Of a DNA stretch of 64,000 nt, positions 34,765 through 43,535 are shown one piece after another. A model generated the notes under the pieces. The model saw nothing but the letters and a program-made list of their open reading frames with translations. It searched no databases and was not told the origin of the DNA. The translations under genes and the position numbers were made by a program. This DNA comes from JBGSBR01 sp041730495. GTDB taxonomy: Bacteria; Patescibacteriota; Microgenomatia; UBA1406; GWC2-37-13. Location: contig JBGSBR010000003.1 of NCBI GenBank assembly GCA_041730495.1, forward strand, positions 1-64,000, in the 5' to 3' direction. The first letter of the stretch is position 1; every line of letters starts with the position of its first letter.

Positions 34765-35556
34765 ATGCAGAAGTATATAGAGCTTTTCCGCCTTACTGTC
34801 GATCAGTATTTCATCTATCGTATCAATTTTTTACTCTGGCGTTTTCGCATGGTCTTAAATCTTCTGATCGTCTATTTCTTATGGACTGCAGTCTATGATA
34901 ATACTCGTATTGCCTTCGGCTACGACAAACCTGAGATGATTACGTATGTTTTACTGATCAGCATTTTTTCTGATCTTGTCTTTTCAAGTATCGTGTTTGA
35001 GATTGGTGCCGAGATACTCAACGGTGATATCATCAATCGTCTTTTGAGACCTATGTCATTTTTCAAATATCTACTCACGAAAGAAGTTGCTGATAAATCA
35101 ATCAATGTCACGAGCTCTTTGATCGAAACAACACTGTTGTTACTGTTGCTGAAACCAGCACTGGTAGCTCCTGAAAGTGCTTTCGTTGTAGTGGTAGCAG
35201 CAGTACATTTATTACTTGGTATGGTGATGGCATTTCTTATCTCGTTTTGCTTATCGATGATTGCGTTTTGGTCGGCAGAAGTCTGGGCACCACGTTTTAT
35301 CTATTTTGTCTTAGTGACGATGCTTGCCGGTAATTATTTTCCATTAAATATTTTGCCTGCACCAATCTACTCAGTAATTCAGCTGTCACCATTTCCTTAT
35401 TTTGTTTTCTTACCAGCCCAACTACTCGTACAAGGCTTCAGTAACTATAATCCAGTTTCTATTGTAATCCAGCTTTTCTGGGTGGGGATTTTGTATGTAG
35501 CCGCAAGTAAGCTTTGGCAAAAAGGGATGAGAGAATATAGTTTTTATGGAAGATAA
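34765..35556 (+). CDS. ABC-2 type transporter permease (first subunit)
   Basis: A 263-residue protein with six membrane helices and the ABC-2 pattern. FELTVDQYFIYRINF-like N-terminus and AEILNGDIINRLLRPMSFFK (near 85-105) match the uncharacterised COG4587-type permeases. Works with the next two genes as an exporter. TAAAAT is seven bases before the ATG. Spacing to the second permease is three bases. Confidence 0.85.
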   Translation: MQKYIELFRLTVDQYFIYRINFLLWRFRMVLNLLIVYFLWTAVYDNTRIAFGYDKPEMITYVLLISIFSDLVFSSIVFEIGAEILNGDIINRLLRPMSFFKYLLTKEVADKSINVTSSLIETTLLLLLLKPALVAPESAFVVVVAAVHLLLGMVMAFLISFCLSMIAFWSAEVWAPRFIYFVLVTMLAGNYFPLNILPAPIYSVIQLSPFPYFVFLPAQLLVQGFSNYNPVSIVIQLFWVGILYVAASKLWQKGMREYSFYGR

Positions 35557-35559
35557 CTT

Positions 35560-36342
35560 ATGATAAAAAATCTCAAAATATTCTGGCTGTTTGCAACATA
35601 TAGCATGAAAACAACCTTGCAAAACAAAGTTGGTCTCGTGTTATTTACATTGGGGAAATTGATCCGTTTCGGCACTTTTTTCTTTTTTGTATTTTATTTG
35701 CTTAGTAATACTGAACTATTAGCTGGATATACACTTAATCAAACTATTGTTTTTTTCCTGACCTACAATATCGTTGATAGCTTAGCTCAGCTTTTATTCC
35801 GAGAAGTGTATCGTTTCCGGTTCTTGGTAGTGTCTGGCGATCTGAATACAGTGCTCGTCAAGCCTTATCATCCGTTCATGCGGATACTAGTCGGAGGCAT
35901 CGATATTATGGATGCATTCATTAGTGTTATTTATATGATATTAGTGACATATTTCATCTTTCAGCTTCCCGGAATCTCCTGGATAAATATACTGATGTAT
36001 TTACTTATGATTGTAAATGGTTTACTAATTGCCGCTGGTTTCCATATCGCTGTCCTCGCACTCGGCGTACTGACAACCGAGGTTGATCATACCGTTATGA
36101 TTTATAGAGATATGACGCGTCTGGCGACGTTTCCTGTCGATATTTACAAACAACCATTACAGTTTATTTTCACATTCATCATCCCGATCGGCATAATGAT
36201 GACATTTCCAGTGAAAAGTCTCTTAAATCTCTTATCGCCAACAATCTATGCAATTTGTTTTACGTTATCCATAACAGCTTTTATAAGCTCAATCAAGTTA
36301 TGGGATTATGCACTGAAACGATATCAAAGTTGGGGAGGATAG
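35560..36342 (+). CDS. ABC-2 type transporter permease (second subunit)
   Basis: A 260-residue, six-helix protein. FREVYRFRFLVVSGDLNTVLVKPYHPF-type block (near 85-111) is the counterpart of the GDIxxxLLRP block in its partner, as in COG3694 permeases. The two permeases presumably form a heterodimer. The substrate cannot be read from sequence; related systems export hydrophobic compounds or surface molecules. Confidence 0.85.
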   Translation: MIKNLKIFWLFATYSMKTTLQNKVGLVLFTLGKLIRFGTFFFFVFYLLSNTELLAGYTLNQTIVFFLTYNIVDSLAQLLFREVYRFRFLVVSGDLNTVLVKPYHPFMRILVGGIDIMDAFISVIYMILVTYFIFQLPGISWINILMYLLMIVNGLLIAAGFHIAVLALGVLTTEVDHTVMIYRDMTRLATFPVDIYKQPLQFIFTFIIPIGIMMTFPVKSLLNLLSPTIYAICFTLSITAFISSIKLWDYALKRYQSWGG

Positions 36343-36373
36343 AGTAGATTAGTAATTACACATTTATAACAAT

Positions 36374-37336
36374 ATGATAACCGTCAAAAATCTTAGAAAA
36401 ATATATAAAACCCCTATCAAGACTGATAATACTCTAAAAGATTTTTTTGATCGACAATACAAAGAACATACAGCACTACACGATATCTCATTTGAAATAG
36501 AACAAAATGAATTGATCGGTTTTATCGGCCCAAACGGTGCTGGTAAGACTACTACTATGAAAATTATGACGGGCATCTTATATCCGACTGCAGGGGAGGT
36601 GCAAGTACTCGGATATACGCCATTTGATAAAAAACATGAGTTTCTCAAGCAAATAGCATTTGTCATGGGACAAAAAAATCAGATGCTCTGGGAGCTGCCA
36701 GCAACAGATACCTATAAACTAAACAAAGAAATTTATGAGATCCCAGATGCTAAATATAAAAAAACCCTTGGAGAGCTCACAGATCTGCTTGAAGTAGGAT
36801 CGTTTATCGATCGACCAGTAAAAACTCTTTCACTTGGGCAGCGTATGAGAGTCGAGCTGATTGCAAGTCTTATCCATTCGCCAAAAGTATTATTTCTTGA
36901 TGAGCCGACAATCGGACTTGATATTTTTGCCCAAACGACGATCATAAATTTCATCAAAGAATATCAGAAACAATACAAGTCAACAGTCATACTGACATCG
37001 CATTACATGCAAGATGTGCAAAGACTTGCTAAACGCGTCATACTGATCGATCATGGAGGTATCATCTATGATGGAGCCCTAAAAGAGCTCGTAGAAAAAC
37101 ATTCTAGTCTTAAGCGTATACAAGTCATGCTAAATAGCGAGATTGATGTGCAAAAGCTCAAACTACCTGCTGACACTCAAATCGAGTATCAGTATCCACA
37201 GCTCAGATTAACAGTAAAAAAAGATCAGATTGAAGAAGTAATTCAAAAAACTCTTAGTCATGTAGATTATGACGATATTACGATAGAAAACGAAACACTG
37301 GAAGAGGTAATCAAAAAATCATTTAAACAAGAATAA
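36374..37336 (+). CDS. ABC transporter ATP-binding protein of the ABC-2 exporter
   Basis: A 320-residue ATPase. Walker A GPNGAGKTT (near 52-60), Q-loop in FVMGQKNQMLWE (near 97), signature LSLGQRMRVEL (near 154), Walker B VLFLDEPTIGLD (near 174) and switch His in LTSHYMQD (near 211). A C-terminal regulatory extension of about 90 residues follows. The order permease-permease-ATPase matches the COG4587-COG3694-COG4586 operon found in many bacteria. Confidence 0.93.
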   Translation: MITVKNLRKIYKTPIKTDNTLKDFFDRQYKEHTALHDISFEIEQNELIGFIGPNGAGKTTTMKIMTGILYPTAGEVQVLGYTPFDKKHEFLKQIAFVMGQKNQMLWELPATDTYKLNKEIYEIPDAKYKKTLGELTDLLEVGSFIDRPVKTLSLGQRMRVELIASLIHSPKVLFLDEPTIGLDIFAQTTIINFIKEYQKQYKSTVILTSHYMQDVQRLAKRVILIDHGGIIYDGALKELVEKHSSLKRIQVMLNSEIDVQKLKLPADTQIEYQYPQLRLTVKKDQIEEVIQKTLSHVDYDDITIENETLEEVIKKSFKQE

Positions 37337-37338
37337 AT

Positions 37339-37397
37339 GTCATGCTGAATTTATTTCAGCATCTAATAAGAGATCCTTCGACTTCGCTCAGGATGAC
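37339..37397 (-). repeat. Paired dispersed intergenic repeats (copy 2)
   Basis: First part 37339-37364 starts GTCATGCTGAAT and is a hairpin (ATGCTGAA/TTCAGCAT). Second part 37371-37397 is the reverse complement of the GTCATCCTGAGCG...GAAGGATCT element at 16812. Then CCGCG...CGCGG at the end of the SIMPL gene forms a further hairpin. The block may also act as a terminator zone between convergent genes. Confidence 0.65.
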
Positions 37398-37411
37398 CGC
37401 GTCTAACGCGG

Positions 37412-38143
37412 TCATTTCTTTTCGAAGTATAGTGTGACGACTGAAGTAATTGTTTCTGTCCCTGGTTCTAGATTAGCTGTACCGCCTCCACCACCAAGTC
37501 CCACTGCTGACTCACGCATCAGGCCGTATGGCATCGCTCCAGTTTGCGTATCTTCGACGACATTTACTACTTTACCGAGACGGATATCAAGGTCTTTGGC
37601 GATCTGAGCTGCTTGTTTTTTGGCTTCTTCGATAGCTTTTTTACGAGCTTCTTGACGATATGCATTGGGATCACCGACTTCATAGCGTGTGCCTTGGATC
37701 TGATTTGCGCCAGCTTTGGTAGCGGCTGCGATTACTTCAGAGACTTGATCAGCTTTGTTGGCTTTGACTGTGATAGTTACATTGCCATTGTATCCAGTGA
37801 TCGTATCACGATTGTTTTCGTACGCGATGCTTGGATAGATCGAGTAGTTTGAGGTTTTGATATCTTCTTTCTTGATGCCAAGTGCTGTCATGGCTTCGAT
37901 AATCTTATTATTGGTTGTATTAATCTGAGTTTGTGCCGCATCAACAGTACTCGCATTACTGACCTGGATCCCCATATCGACATATGCGGTATCGGGGATG
38001 ACATCGACCTTGCCTTCACCTACTACAGAGAGCTCACTTGAGGTATTTGAAGTGGTCATATAGACCGGTATGCCAATTTTGAAGAAATTAGCGATGATGA
38101 TGAAGATGAAAATGACAAGTAATGTACTACCAAGACCTTTCAT
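37412..38143 (-). CDS. SIMPL-domain (DUF541) protein, membrane-anchored
   Basis: A 243-residue protein. N-terminal membrane helix (LLVIFIFIIIANFFKIGIPV) and a SIMPL/DUF541 domain: LSVVGEGKVDVIPDTAYVDM (near 38-57), TSNYSIYPSIAYE (near 100), ARKKAIEEAKKQAAQIAKDL (near 168) and the GTETITSVVTLYFE end. Family members form oligomeric rings and are linked to oxidative-stress tolerance, mechanism unclear. A Gly run (GLGGGGG) precedes the last strand. CATACT lies seven bases before the start on the minus strand. Confidence 0.85.
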   Translation of the reverse strand: MKGLGSTLLVIFIFIIIANFFKIGIPVYMTTSNTSSELSVVGEGKVDVIPDTAYVDMGIQVSNASTVDAAQTQINTTNNKIIEAMTALGIKKEDIKTSNYSIYPSIAYENNRDTITGYNGNVTITVKANKADQVSEVIAAATKAGANQIQGTRYEVGDPNAYRQEARKKAIEEAKKQAAQIAKDLDIRLGKVVNVVEDTQTGAMPYGLMRESAVGLGGGGGTANLEPGTETITSVVTLYFEKK

Positions 38144-38186
38144 AGTTTTAGTATGAAGTTTTGTAGTAGAGAAGTCAAGTCATTTA

Positions 38187-39704
38187 TCACGCTCTGATAA
38201 GTGCATATCCACCTAAATCTTCCATGACACCTTTTTCACTACAAAAGCGTGGAGCCCAGGTAATACGACCTATTCCAAGTGATTTTCCAAATGGTTGCTC
38301 ATTCGACACTTTACCACTTTTCACTGCATATCGTGAAAATCTTACTGTACCAGTAAATATACGTGCAAAAACGCTAGATGCACGAGTCCCTGGTCTATTA
38401 GGATCTTGGATACTTGTTGGGATATATTTATCTCTAATAAGTTGTAATACTTGTTCTGGTATTGCTGTTGGATATAGTCTTTGTAATGATTCAATTGCAG
38501 CAAGTTGACCTTCATCTGTTAATAATGACTCATGTTTTTGATAATAACGTCTTAGTTGATTAGTTATTTTACCTTTTTCCATATCACTCATTTCTTGAGT
38601 TAAGAGGAACTCTAATTGCCCAGCAGTTGGGGGAATTGAATGAAACAAATCTACTATATTTTTAATAACTGTTGAGCGTTTGAAACCTGCTTGTTCAAGT
38701 TGAGATCTCACTTGATGCAGAATATCTGACGATTGATTAATTTGATACTGCGTATGCAAGCTAAACAAATTTTGCTGTAATAAATCAAAAGGTTGCAATA
38801 AATGTTGTGTAAGCATTAAAGATTCTTGTAACGAAATCTCTCTACCTTCTGGGAGCGTCAATGCATATCCAAAAAAATTAGGTGCTAATCCTTTTTCGCG
38901 TCTACCTTGATCACGATGATATTCTAGTTCGAAATGACTTTCGCCAAAAAAATCTGTAGCATTCCGGCTTAGAATATCTTGCACTCCTTGATTTGTAACT
39001 TGATTAATTAATGCATCCCAAGGTGCAATTTGTTTCAACGCTAGTTTGGGTGAAAGTGGTGGTTCTGTATTTGCTTGCTCTTGAATAATCTCAATATGTT
39101 TAGCTGTTACATGGCCATGGAAAAATCGATTACTTTGAACACCTCTTGAAGTACCATATGTAGTTTCTGGATCATTTCCCACAACTAGATATGTTTCAAT
39201 AATTTGACCCATTTCTTGATTACTAAGGTTTAAGGCATGCTGAAGTATAAAAACCGCTTTCTCTAATGATCCGCCGAAATGTTCTAATAATTGTGCATTT
39301 CTTTCAGGTGAAAATGTTCTTTGCATTTCCAATAAACTATATGGCAACATTTCATCTGTATCATTTCCTTTTACACCTTGCCAAACCATCAAATGCGGAG
39401 AAATTACATCTCTATCTAAGTACTCGTCCGAAAATGTACCTCCAGCAGCTCTTATTGCTAATGCTAAGCTTTCAGTAGGTAAACTATATGGGACATGAGG
39501 TGAAGCGGCTATAGAAGTAAATGTTGTTTGGTCTTTATCATCAATGTATAATCCCAGATCTTCTGTTTCACAAAATAAATCTTGGAGATTACTTTCTGTT
39601 CTTTTTCGTAAAGATTGTATACTTACAAATGGTACTAATGGAGTTTTATCATCAAATTCCGCTATATTTTCAACTAAACTTGATAATACTTCTGAGTTCG
39701 ACAT
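38187..39704 (-). CDS. Large hypothetical protein, lineage-specific
   Basis: A 505-residue soluble protein that I do not recognise. Mostly helical, with a Gln/Asn-rich middle (LLQPFDLLQQNLFSLHTQYQ) and a C-terminal segment with GIGRITWAPRFCSEKGVMED. AT-rich codon use. The start at 39704 (MSNSE) rather than 39713 follows TATACT on the minus strand just upstream. Size and composition resemble the other orphans at 23620, 24537, 46000 and 49013, but no shared motif is obvious. Confidence 0.55.
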   Translation of the reverse strand: MSNSEVLSSLVENIAEFDDKTPLVPFVSIQSLRKRTESNLQDLFCETEDLGLYIDDKDQTTFTSIAASPHVPYSLPTESLALAIRAAGGTFSDEYLDRDVISPHLMVWQGVKGNDTDEMLPYSLLEMQRTFSPERNAQLLEHFGGSLEKAVFILQHALNLSNQEMGQIIETYLVVGNDPETTYGTSRGVQSNRFFHGHVTAKHIEIIQEQANTEPPLSPKLALKQIAPWDALINQVTNQGVQDILSRNATDFFGESHFELEYHRDQGRREKGLAPNFFGYALTLPEGREISLQESLMLTQHLLQPFDLLQQNLFSLHTQYQINQSSDILHQVRSQLEQAGFKRSTVIKNIVDLFHSIPPTAGQLEFLLTQEMSDMEKGKITNQLRRYYQKHESLLTDEGQLAAIESLQRLYPTAIPEQVLQLIRDKYIPTSIQDPNRPGTRASSVFARIFTGTVRFSRYAVKSGKVSNEQPFGKSLGIGRITWAPRFCSEKGVMEDLGGYALIRA

Positions 39705-39743
39705 ATGTCTCATAGTATATCATATGTGTGTAATAAATGTGTA

Positions 39744-41456
39744 TTATTCAGTCCGCTGATACACCCTCACCACCGGATGATCAAAGACAGTCCAGGTCTC
39801 TTCAGCTTGTTCATCAGGCATCTCCCAGATAGTTTTACCGAAGATCGTAAGTCGAGGATATGAAGTAAACTCTGCCACTAATTTGAAATCTGAATCTGCT
39901 GCAAAAAGCTCATCATAATACTCATTTACCTGTGGATAATCAGCTTGTAGTCGTGCACAACGATCCATGATGTAACCTTGCTTAAGCTCGTCTTCCCAGA
40001 CTCGACCAGCATCTTTGCCAGTGCCAAATCGATAACAGGTACTATTGGCAAATACCCGTCGTGACGGGATCATCACATAATCTGCAGTCGATACATGGTA
40101 GTCAAGCTCATCTTGTAACTCTGGCACCATATGCATGTCATAGAAGTTAAACGAAATATAGTCATATTGTTTGCCATCATACAAACCTTTTTCCATATAA
40201 GGTGCGGGAATCGGTACATCGACGACATTGGCAGTCTCTGCCAAGATCTTAGAATCTACTGGCATATTCTTATAGACCCATTCTGACGCTTGAAAACGCA
40301 CATCAGGAGTCGTATAAATACTCAGATATGCTACACCCGGGATAATCATAAAGATACAGGCTACAAGAGCGATAACCTGATACCGCAATCTGGTAATCAG
40401 CTGCAAGAAAAGACAAACGCCAAGCACTATCAAAATTGGGTAAACTGGTGCTAGAAAACGAGTCCATTTCGCATAAATAAATGCTTGGGATAGAAATAAG
40501 ATAATCACACTGCCACGTAACAACAAATTAGTGCGATTCCACGGTAGGAAAACAAATCCAAGTAACGATAAACTAAACAATGGCCAACCCAAAGCATAGG
40601 GAAACACTCGGAAAAACTGAAACACGACTGGTAGTGTGTACTCAAATGATCGTGTGTAAAACGCTTTATAGCTTCCCAGTCCGACCGATGATTCATAACG
40701 GATAGAGTTGATAAAGTCTTGATAGTTGATCAGGTTATGCGGCGATGAGATCAAGAAAACTAATGCAGTCAACATCATGAAATACACCATCGACAGTGCA
40801 TAAGTGAGTGCTCTACGCTCACGTTTATCATGTTTATATGAAATCATAATTGCGAGCACGGGTATAACCCCGAGACTAAGAGCAGATACTTTGGTCCCCA
40901 AAGCGAGACCCATCACAATTGCTGTTTTTTTCATAAAGCTTTTCAAACGCAAACTGCCTTGTACTAGCTCAATACCCCAGAGCGTCAAAATGCTCGTAAA
41001 GAACATCAGTAATGACTCTGTCGTACCAAAATGCCCAAGCTGGATCATTACCGGAACGAAAATGAAACTTAATAAAGCAAGTACTCGTTGCAAATAACTT
41101 AGTTTGAAGAGCCGATGCACGATCTGGTACTGAATGTAGATTGTAAGCAGTGATGCAATAGCTGAGATGAAACGTAATGTCAGTGTCACTGATGCTGTAC
41201 TGATCGGAATATGCAGTGCATGTTGCAACTGACTCATGAAGTAGCTAAGGTACAACGGAAACTGTCCATACGCATAAAAATGAGGATTTAGACAATCTGG
41301 TGATGGAAATGAAGGACAACTTAACTGATTAACCGCAATTACCATATTGCGCTCATCTGGATGCATCGGATACGGAAGTCCCCACTCAATTCCTGCAAAT
41401 CTAGTCGCTATGGCGAGTAAAATGAGGGTAAATGTAATTAATTTCCAGTATTTCAT
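39744..41456 (-). CDS. GT39-like membrane glycosyltransferase (PMT/ArnT superfamily)
   Basis: A 570-residue protein with about 11 membrane helices and a C-terminal soluble domain from about residue 385. GIEWGLPYPMHPDERNMV (residues 23-40) contains the catalytic acidic residues in the first extracellular loop of the GT-C fold. Such enzymes move a sugar from a lipid phosphate carrier to proteins or cell-envelope lipids. The Thr-rich surface proteins in this window are possible acceptors, which is speculation. Confidence 0.82.
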   Translation of the reverse strand: MKYWKLITFTLILLAIATRFAGIEWGLPYPMHPDERNMVIAVNQLSCPSFPSPDCLNPHFYAYGQFPLYLSYFMSQLQHALHIPISTASVTLTLRFISAIASLLTIYIQYQIVHRLFKLSYLQRVLALLSFIFVPVMIQLGHFGTTESLLMFFTSILTLWGIELVQGSLRLKSFMKKTAIVMGLALGTKVSALSLGVIPVLAIMISYKHDKRERRALTYALSMVYFMMLTALVFLISSPHNLINYQDFINSIRYESSVGLGSYKAFYTRSFEYTLPVVFQFFRVFPYALGWPLFSLSLLGFVFLPWNRTNLLLRGSVIILFLSQAFIYAKWTRFLAPVYPILIVLGVCLFLQLITRLRYQVIALVACIFMIIPGVAYLSIYTTPDVRFQASEWVYKNMPVDSKILAETANVVDVPIPAPYMEKGLYDGKQYDYISFNFYDMHMVPELQDELDYHVSTADYVMIPSRRVFANSTCYRFGTGKDAGRVWEDELKQGYIMDRCARLQADYPQVNEYYDELFAADSDFKLVAEFTSYPRLTIFGKTIWEMPDEQAEETWTVFDHPVVRVYQRTE

Positions 41457-41501
41457 ATAATGTATATATTGTAGTGATATGAGTTATTGTACTAATCTTG
41501 A

Positions 41502-41507
41502 TATAAT
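41502..41507 (+). promoter_or_regulatory. -10 box of the rpsF operon
   Basis: TATAAT; a leader of ~165 bases follows, unusual in this window, holding a small hairpin (AAAGC/GCTTT, 41511-41528) and the two-hairpin element. Confidence 0.5.
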
Positions 41508-41597
41508 ATAAAGCAGAGAATCGCTTTAAAACAATCAGTATAGTAAATTTAAACTTGATTTTTTGGACCTTTCTTACTATTATATAGCTGTTATTGA

Positions 41598-41654
41598 AAA
41601 TCCTTTTGGATTTGAAATCCATCCGAAGTCATAATTAGTTTGACGAAGGAGGAT
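41598..41654 (+). ncRNA. Two-hairpin RNA element, copy B, in the rpsF leader
   Basis: Hairpin 1: AAATCC-TTTT-GGATTT (41598-41613). Hairpin 2: ATCC-(A)-TCC-[GAA]-GTCA pairs with TGAC-[GAA]-GGA-GGAT (41617-41654). It ends 26 bases before the rpsF ATG and its last strand carries AAGGAGGA, a ribosome-site-like word that is buried in the stem. rpsF leaders in other bacteria bind the bS6-bS18 pair for autoregulation, so this copy could be that element; copy A at 28153 is not next to a ribosomal gene. Confidence 0.65.
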
Positions 41655-41680
41655 TAAATCATTTTATATCAAACCTTTTT

Positions 41681-41992
41681 ATGAATAGATACGAATTTAC
41701 CTTTATTCTCGACGATACAAAAGTTTTAAAAACTCTTGAAGAAGTACTTGAATCATTTGACGGAAAAAAAGTAGAAGAAAATGCTTGGGGAAAACGAACA
41801 TTTGCTTATCCAATCAACAAACTTACTGCTGGCGAATACTTCACATGGCAGATTGATATGCCTTCAGAGAAACTCAATGACTTTAAACTGAAACTTAACT
41901 ACGATCAAATCGTAATGCGTTATCTTATAATGACTGTAGATCAAAGAGTTAAAAAAGTCGCTAAACCTAGAAAAGAGAAGAAAGCAGAGTAA
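41681..41992 (+). CDS. rpsF: Ribosomal protein bS6
   Basis: A 103-residue protein: MNRYEFTFILDD and the KRTFAYPINKLTAGEY block (near 47) match bS6, which pairs with bS18 on the 30S platform. Basic C-terminal tail. First gene of rpsF-ssb-rpsR. Confidence 0.95.
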   Translation: MNRYEFTFILDDTKVLKTLEEVLESFDGKKVEENAWGKRTFAYPINKLTAGEYFTWQIDMPSEKLNDFKLKLNYDQIVMRYLIMTVDQRVKKVAKPRKEKKAE

Positions 41993-42023
41993 TCTCATCG
42001 ATTACTAGTTTATAAGAATATAT

Positions 42024-42524
42024 ATGTCCAGTCGTTCCATCAACAAAGTAGTATTGCTCGGAAACCTCACCCGTGACCCAGAACTCAAATATACTCCTGC
42101 GGGAACTGCAGTCTGTACTTTTGGTCTTGCAACAAATCGTTCTTGGACCACAGCAGACGGACAAACCAAAGAAGAAGCACAGTATCATCGTGTAGTAGCA
42201 TGGCAGAAGCTTGCCGAACTTTGTGGCAAACTGCTCAACAAAGGTAAAAAAGTTTATCTTGAAGGCCGTATAACATATCGCAGCTACAAAGATAAAAACG
42301 ATCAAGAAAAAAGTATTACTGAAATTGTTTTGGATGATTTTATCGTCTTCAGTGACGGTAAAACTGCAGGCGGAAGCTATGCAGCTGATGATCATGCCGG
42401 CGCCACTGGCGGAGGATCAACCACACAATCAGATGATACAAATGATACATCTGCCAATAGTTCCCTTGGCACCACATCAACAAGTAATGATGAAGATGTA
42501 AATCCTGATGACATTCCGTTCTAA
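42024..42524 (+). CDS. ssb: Single-stranded DNA-binding protein
   Basis: A 166-residue protein. OB fold with SINKVVLLGNLTRDPELKYT (residues 4-23) and EAQYHRVVAWQKLAELCGKL (near 47-66); a Gly/Thr/Asp-rich flexible linker; and the acidic C-terminal tip DDIPF that recruits partner enzymes. Sits between rpsF and rpsR as in most bacteria. Confidence 0.97.
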   Translation: MSSRSINKVVLLGNLTRDPELKYTPAGTAVCTFGLATNRSWTTADGQTKEEAQYHRVVAWQKLAELCGKLLNKGKKVYLEGRITYRSYKDKNDQEKSITEIVLDDFIVFSDGKTAGGSYAADDHAGATGGGSTTQSDDTNDTSANSSLGTTSTSNDEDVNPDDIPF

Positions 42525-42548
42525 TTATTAATATATATTTAAACTTAA

Positions 42549-42758
42549 ATGAAAGCTTGTTTTTTCTGTAAATTTAACATCGAACCTAATTACAAAGATC
42601 TCGAAAATCTTGAAAAGTTTTTGACTGGTCGTAAAAAGATCGCTAGTCGTGAAAACAGTAATGTTTGCGCCAAGCATCAACGTATGCTGTCAAAACAGAT
42701 CAAGCATGCACGATATCTTGCTCTCGTCCCATACACCTCATATCAAGGTATGGTCTAA
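42549..42758 (+). CDS. rpsR: Ribosomal protein bS18, zinc-ribbon form
   Basis: A 69-residue protein. CFFC at residues 4-7 and a later CAKH suggest a zinc-binding form. LTGRKKIASRENSNVCAKHQ and the RYLALVPYTS end are typical. The next gene is not rplI (bL9), which usually follows; bL9 is known to be missing in Microgenomates and some related CPR groups. Confidence 0.93.
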   Translation: MKACFFCKFNIEPNYKDLENLEKFLTGRKKIASRENSNVCAKHQRMLSKQIKHARYLALVPYTSYQGMV

Positions 42759-42816
42759 TCTAAAACAGCTCATTTGGCTCTTCCTTTTTGCTGTCTGGGT
42801 TTGTTATAATGATTAG

Positions 42817-43533
42817 ATGAAAGTCCCTGTACGAGTTTCTACTGATGGTGAACTGCTTATAAAAGTCGGTCAGATTGTCGATTTTAAAACTCCTTTGAAA
42901 CGTAGCAAAAGTAAAAAACATGTTACTGTTCCCTTGGCTGATCTTCTCAAATTTAAACCAGAAAAAATCTTTTTACTTCTCAAAAAGGGAATCGGTGATG
43001 CACTTCGTAAAGGAGAGATGCTGGCTGAATCCAAAACTATGTTTAGCACCAAACAATATGTCAGTGAGTTTGATGGTGTACTCAAAGAAATCGATCATGA
43101 GACTGGATCTATCGTAGTCGAAGTGCGCGAGGGTGATCAAGAAACTGAGTTTTGTTTTTTCAGTGGAGAAGTGACAGGCATCGAACAAGATATTATCGAG
43201 CTCAAAGTAAATAAAGTCCAAGAGTTTCCACTTGCAGAAAACAAGCAATATGTCGGATCCGAAGTCTTCTATCATTTTAACCCGACTGATACCGTGACTG
43301 ATGATGATATTGATGATAAATGTATCTGCACACTAGAGCTCAGCCCACTCGATAATCCCAAACTTGAAGCTTTAGGTGCAAAAGGTCTAATCACCTTTAA
43401 AAAACCCTCTATACTTTCTAGTATTAAACATTTATTTCTCAAAAAAGAAGAAGATCTTCATGAAGTCATGAAACATCAACTTCCGTACTGCATCGTCTCA
43501 CTCAGTGGTGATACGATATATTTCTACCAATAA
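42817..43533 (+). CDS. Hypothetical protein with hybrid-barrel-like domain
   Basis: A 238-residue soluble protein. GIGDALRKGEMLAESKTM then YVSEFDGVLKEIDHETGSIV (near 58-105) has the G-D-x-L-x-K-G-E-x-L-A pattern of barrel-sandwich hybrid (biotinyl/lipoyl-like) domains, without an attachment Lys that I can identify. The rest is not recognised. TATAAT lies seven bases before the ATG. The stop is followed two bases later by the protease gene, so they are co-transcribed. Confidence 0.6.
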   Translation: MKVPVRVSTDGELLIKVGQIVDFKTPLKRSKSKKHVTVPLADLLKFKPEKIFLLLKKGIGDALRKGEMLAESKTMFSTKQYVSEFDGVLKEIDHETGSIVVEVREGDQETEFCFFSGEVTGIEQDIIELKVNKVQEFPLAENKQYVGSEVFYHFNPTDTVTDDDIDDKCICTLELSPLDNPKLEALGAKGLITFKKPSILSSIKHLFLKKEEDLHEVMKHQLPYCIVSLSGDTIYFYQ

Positions 43534-43535
43534 TT

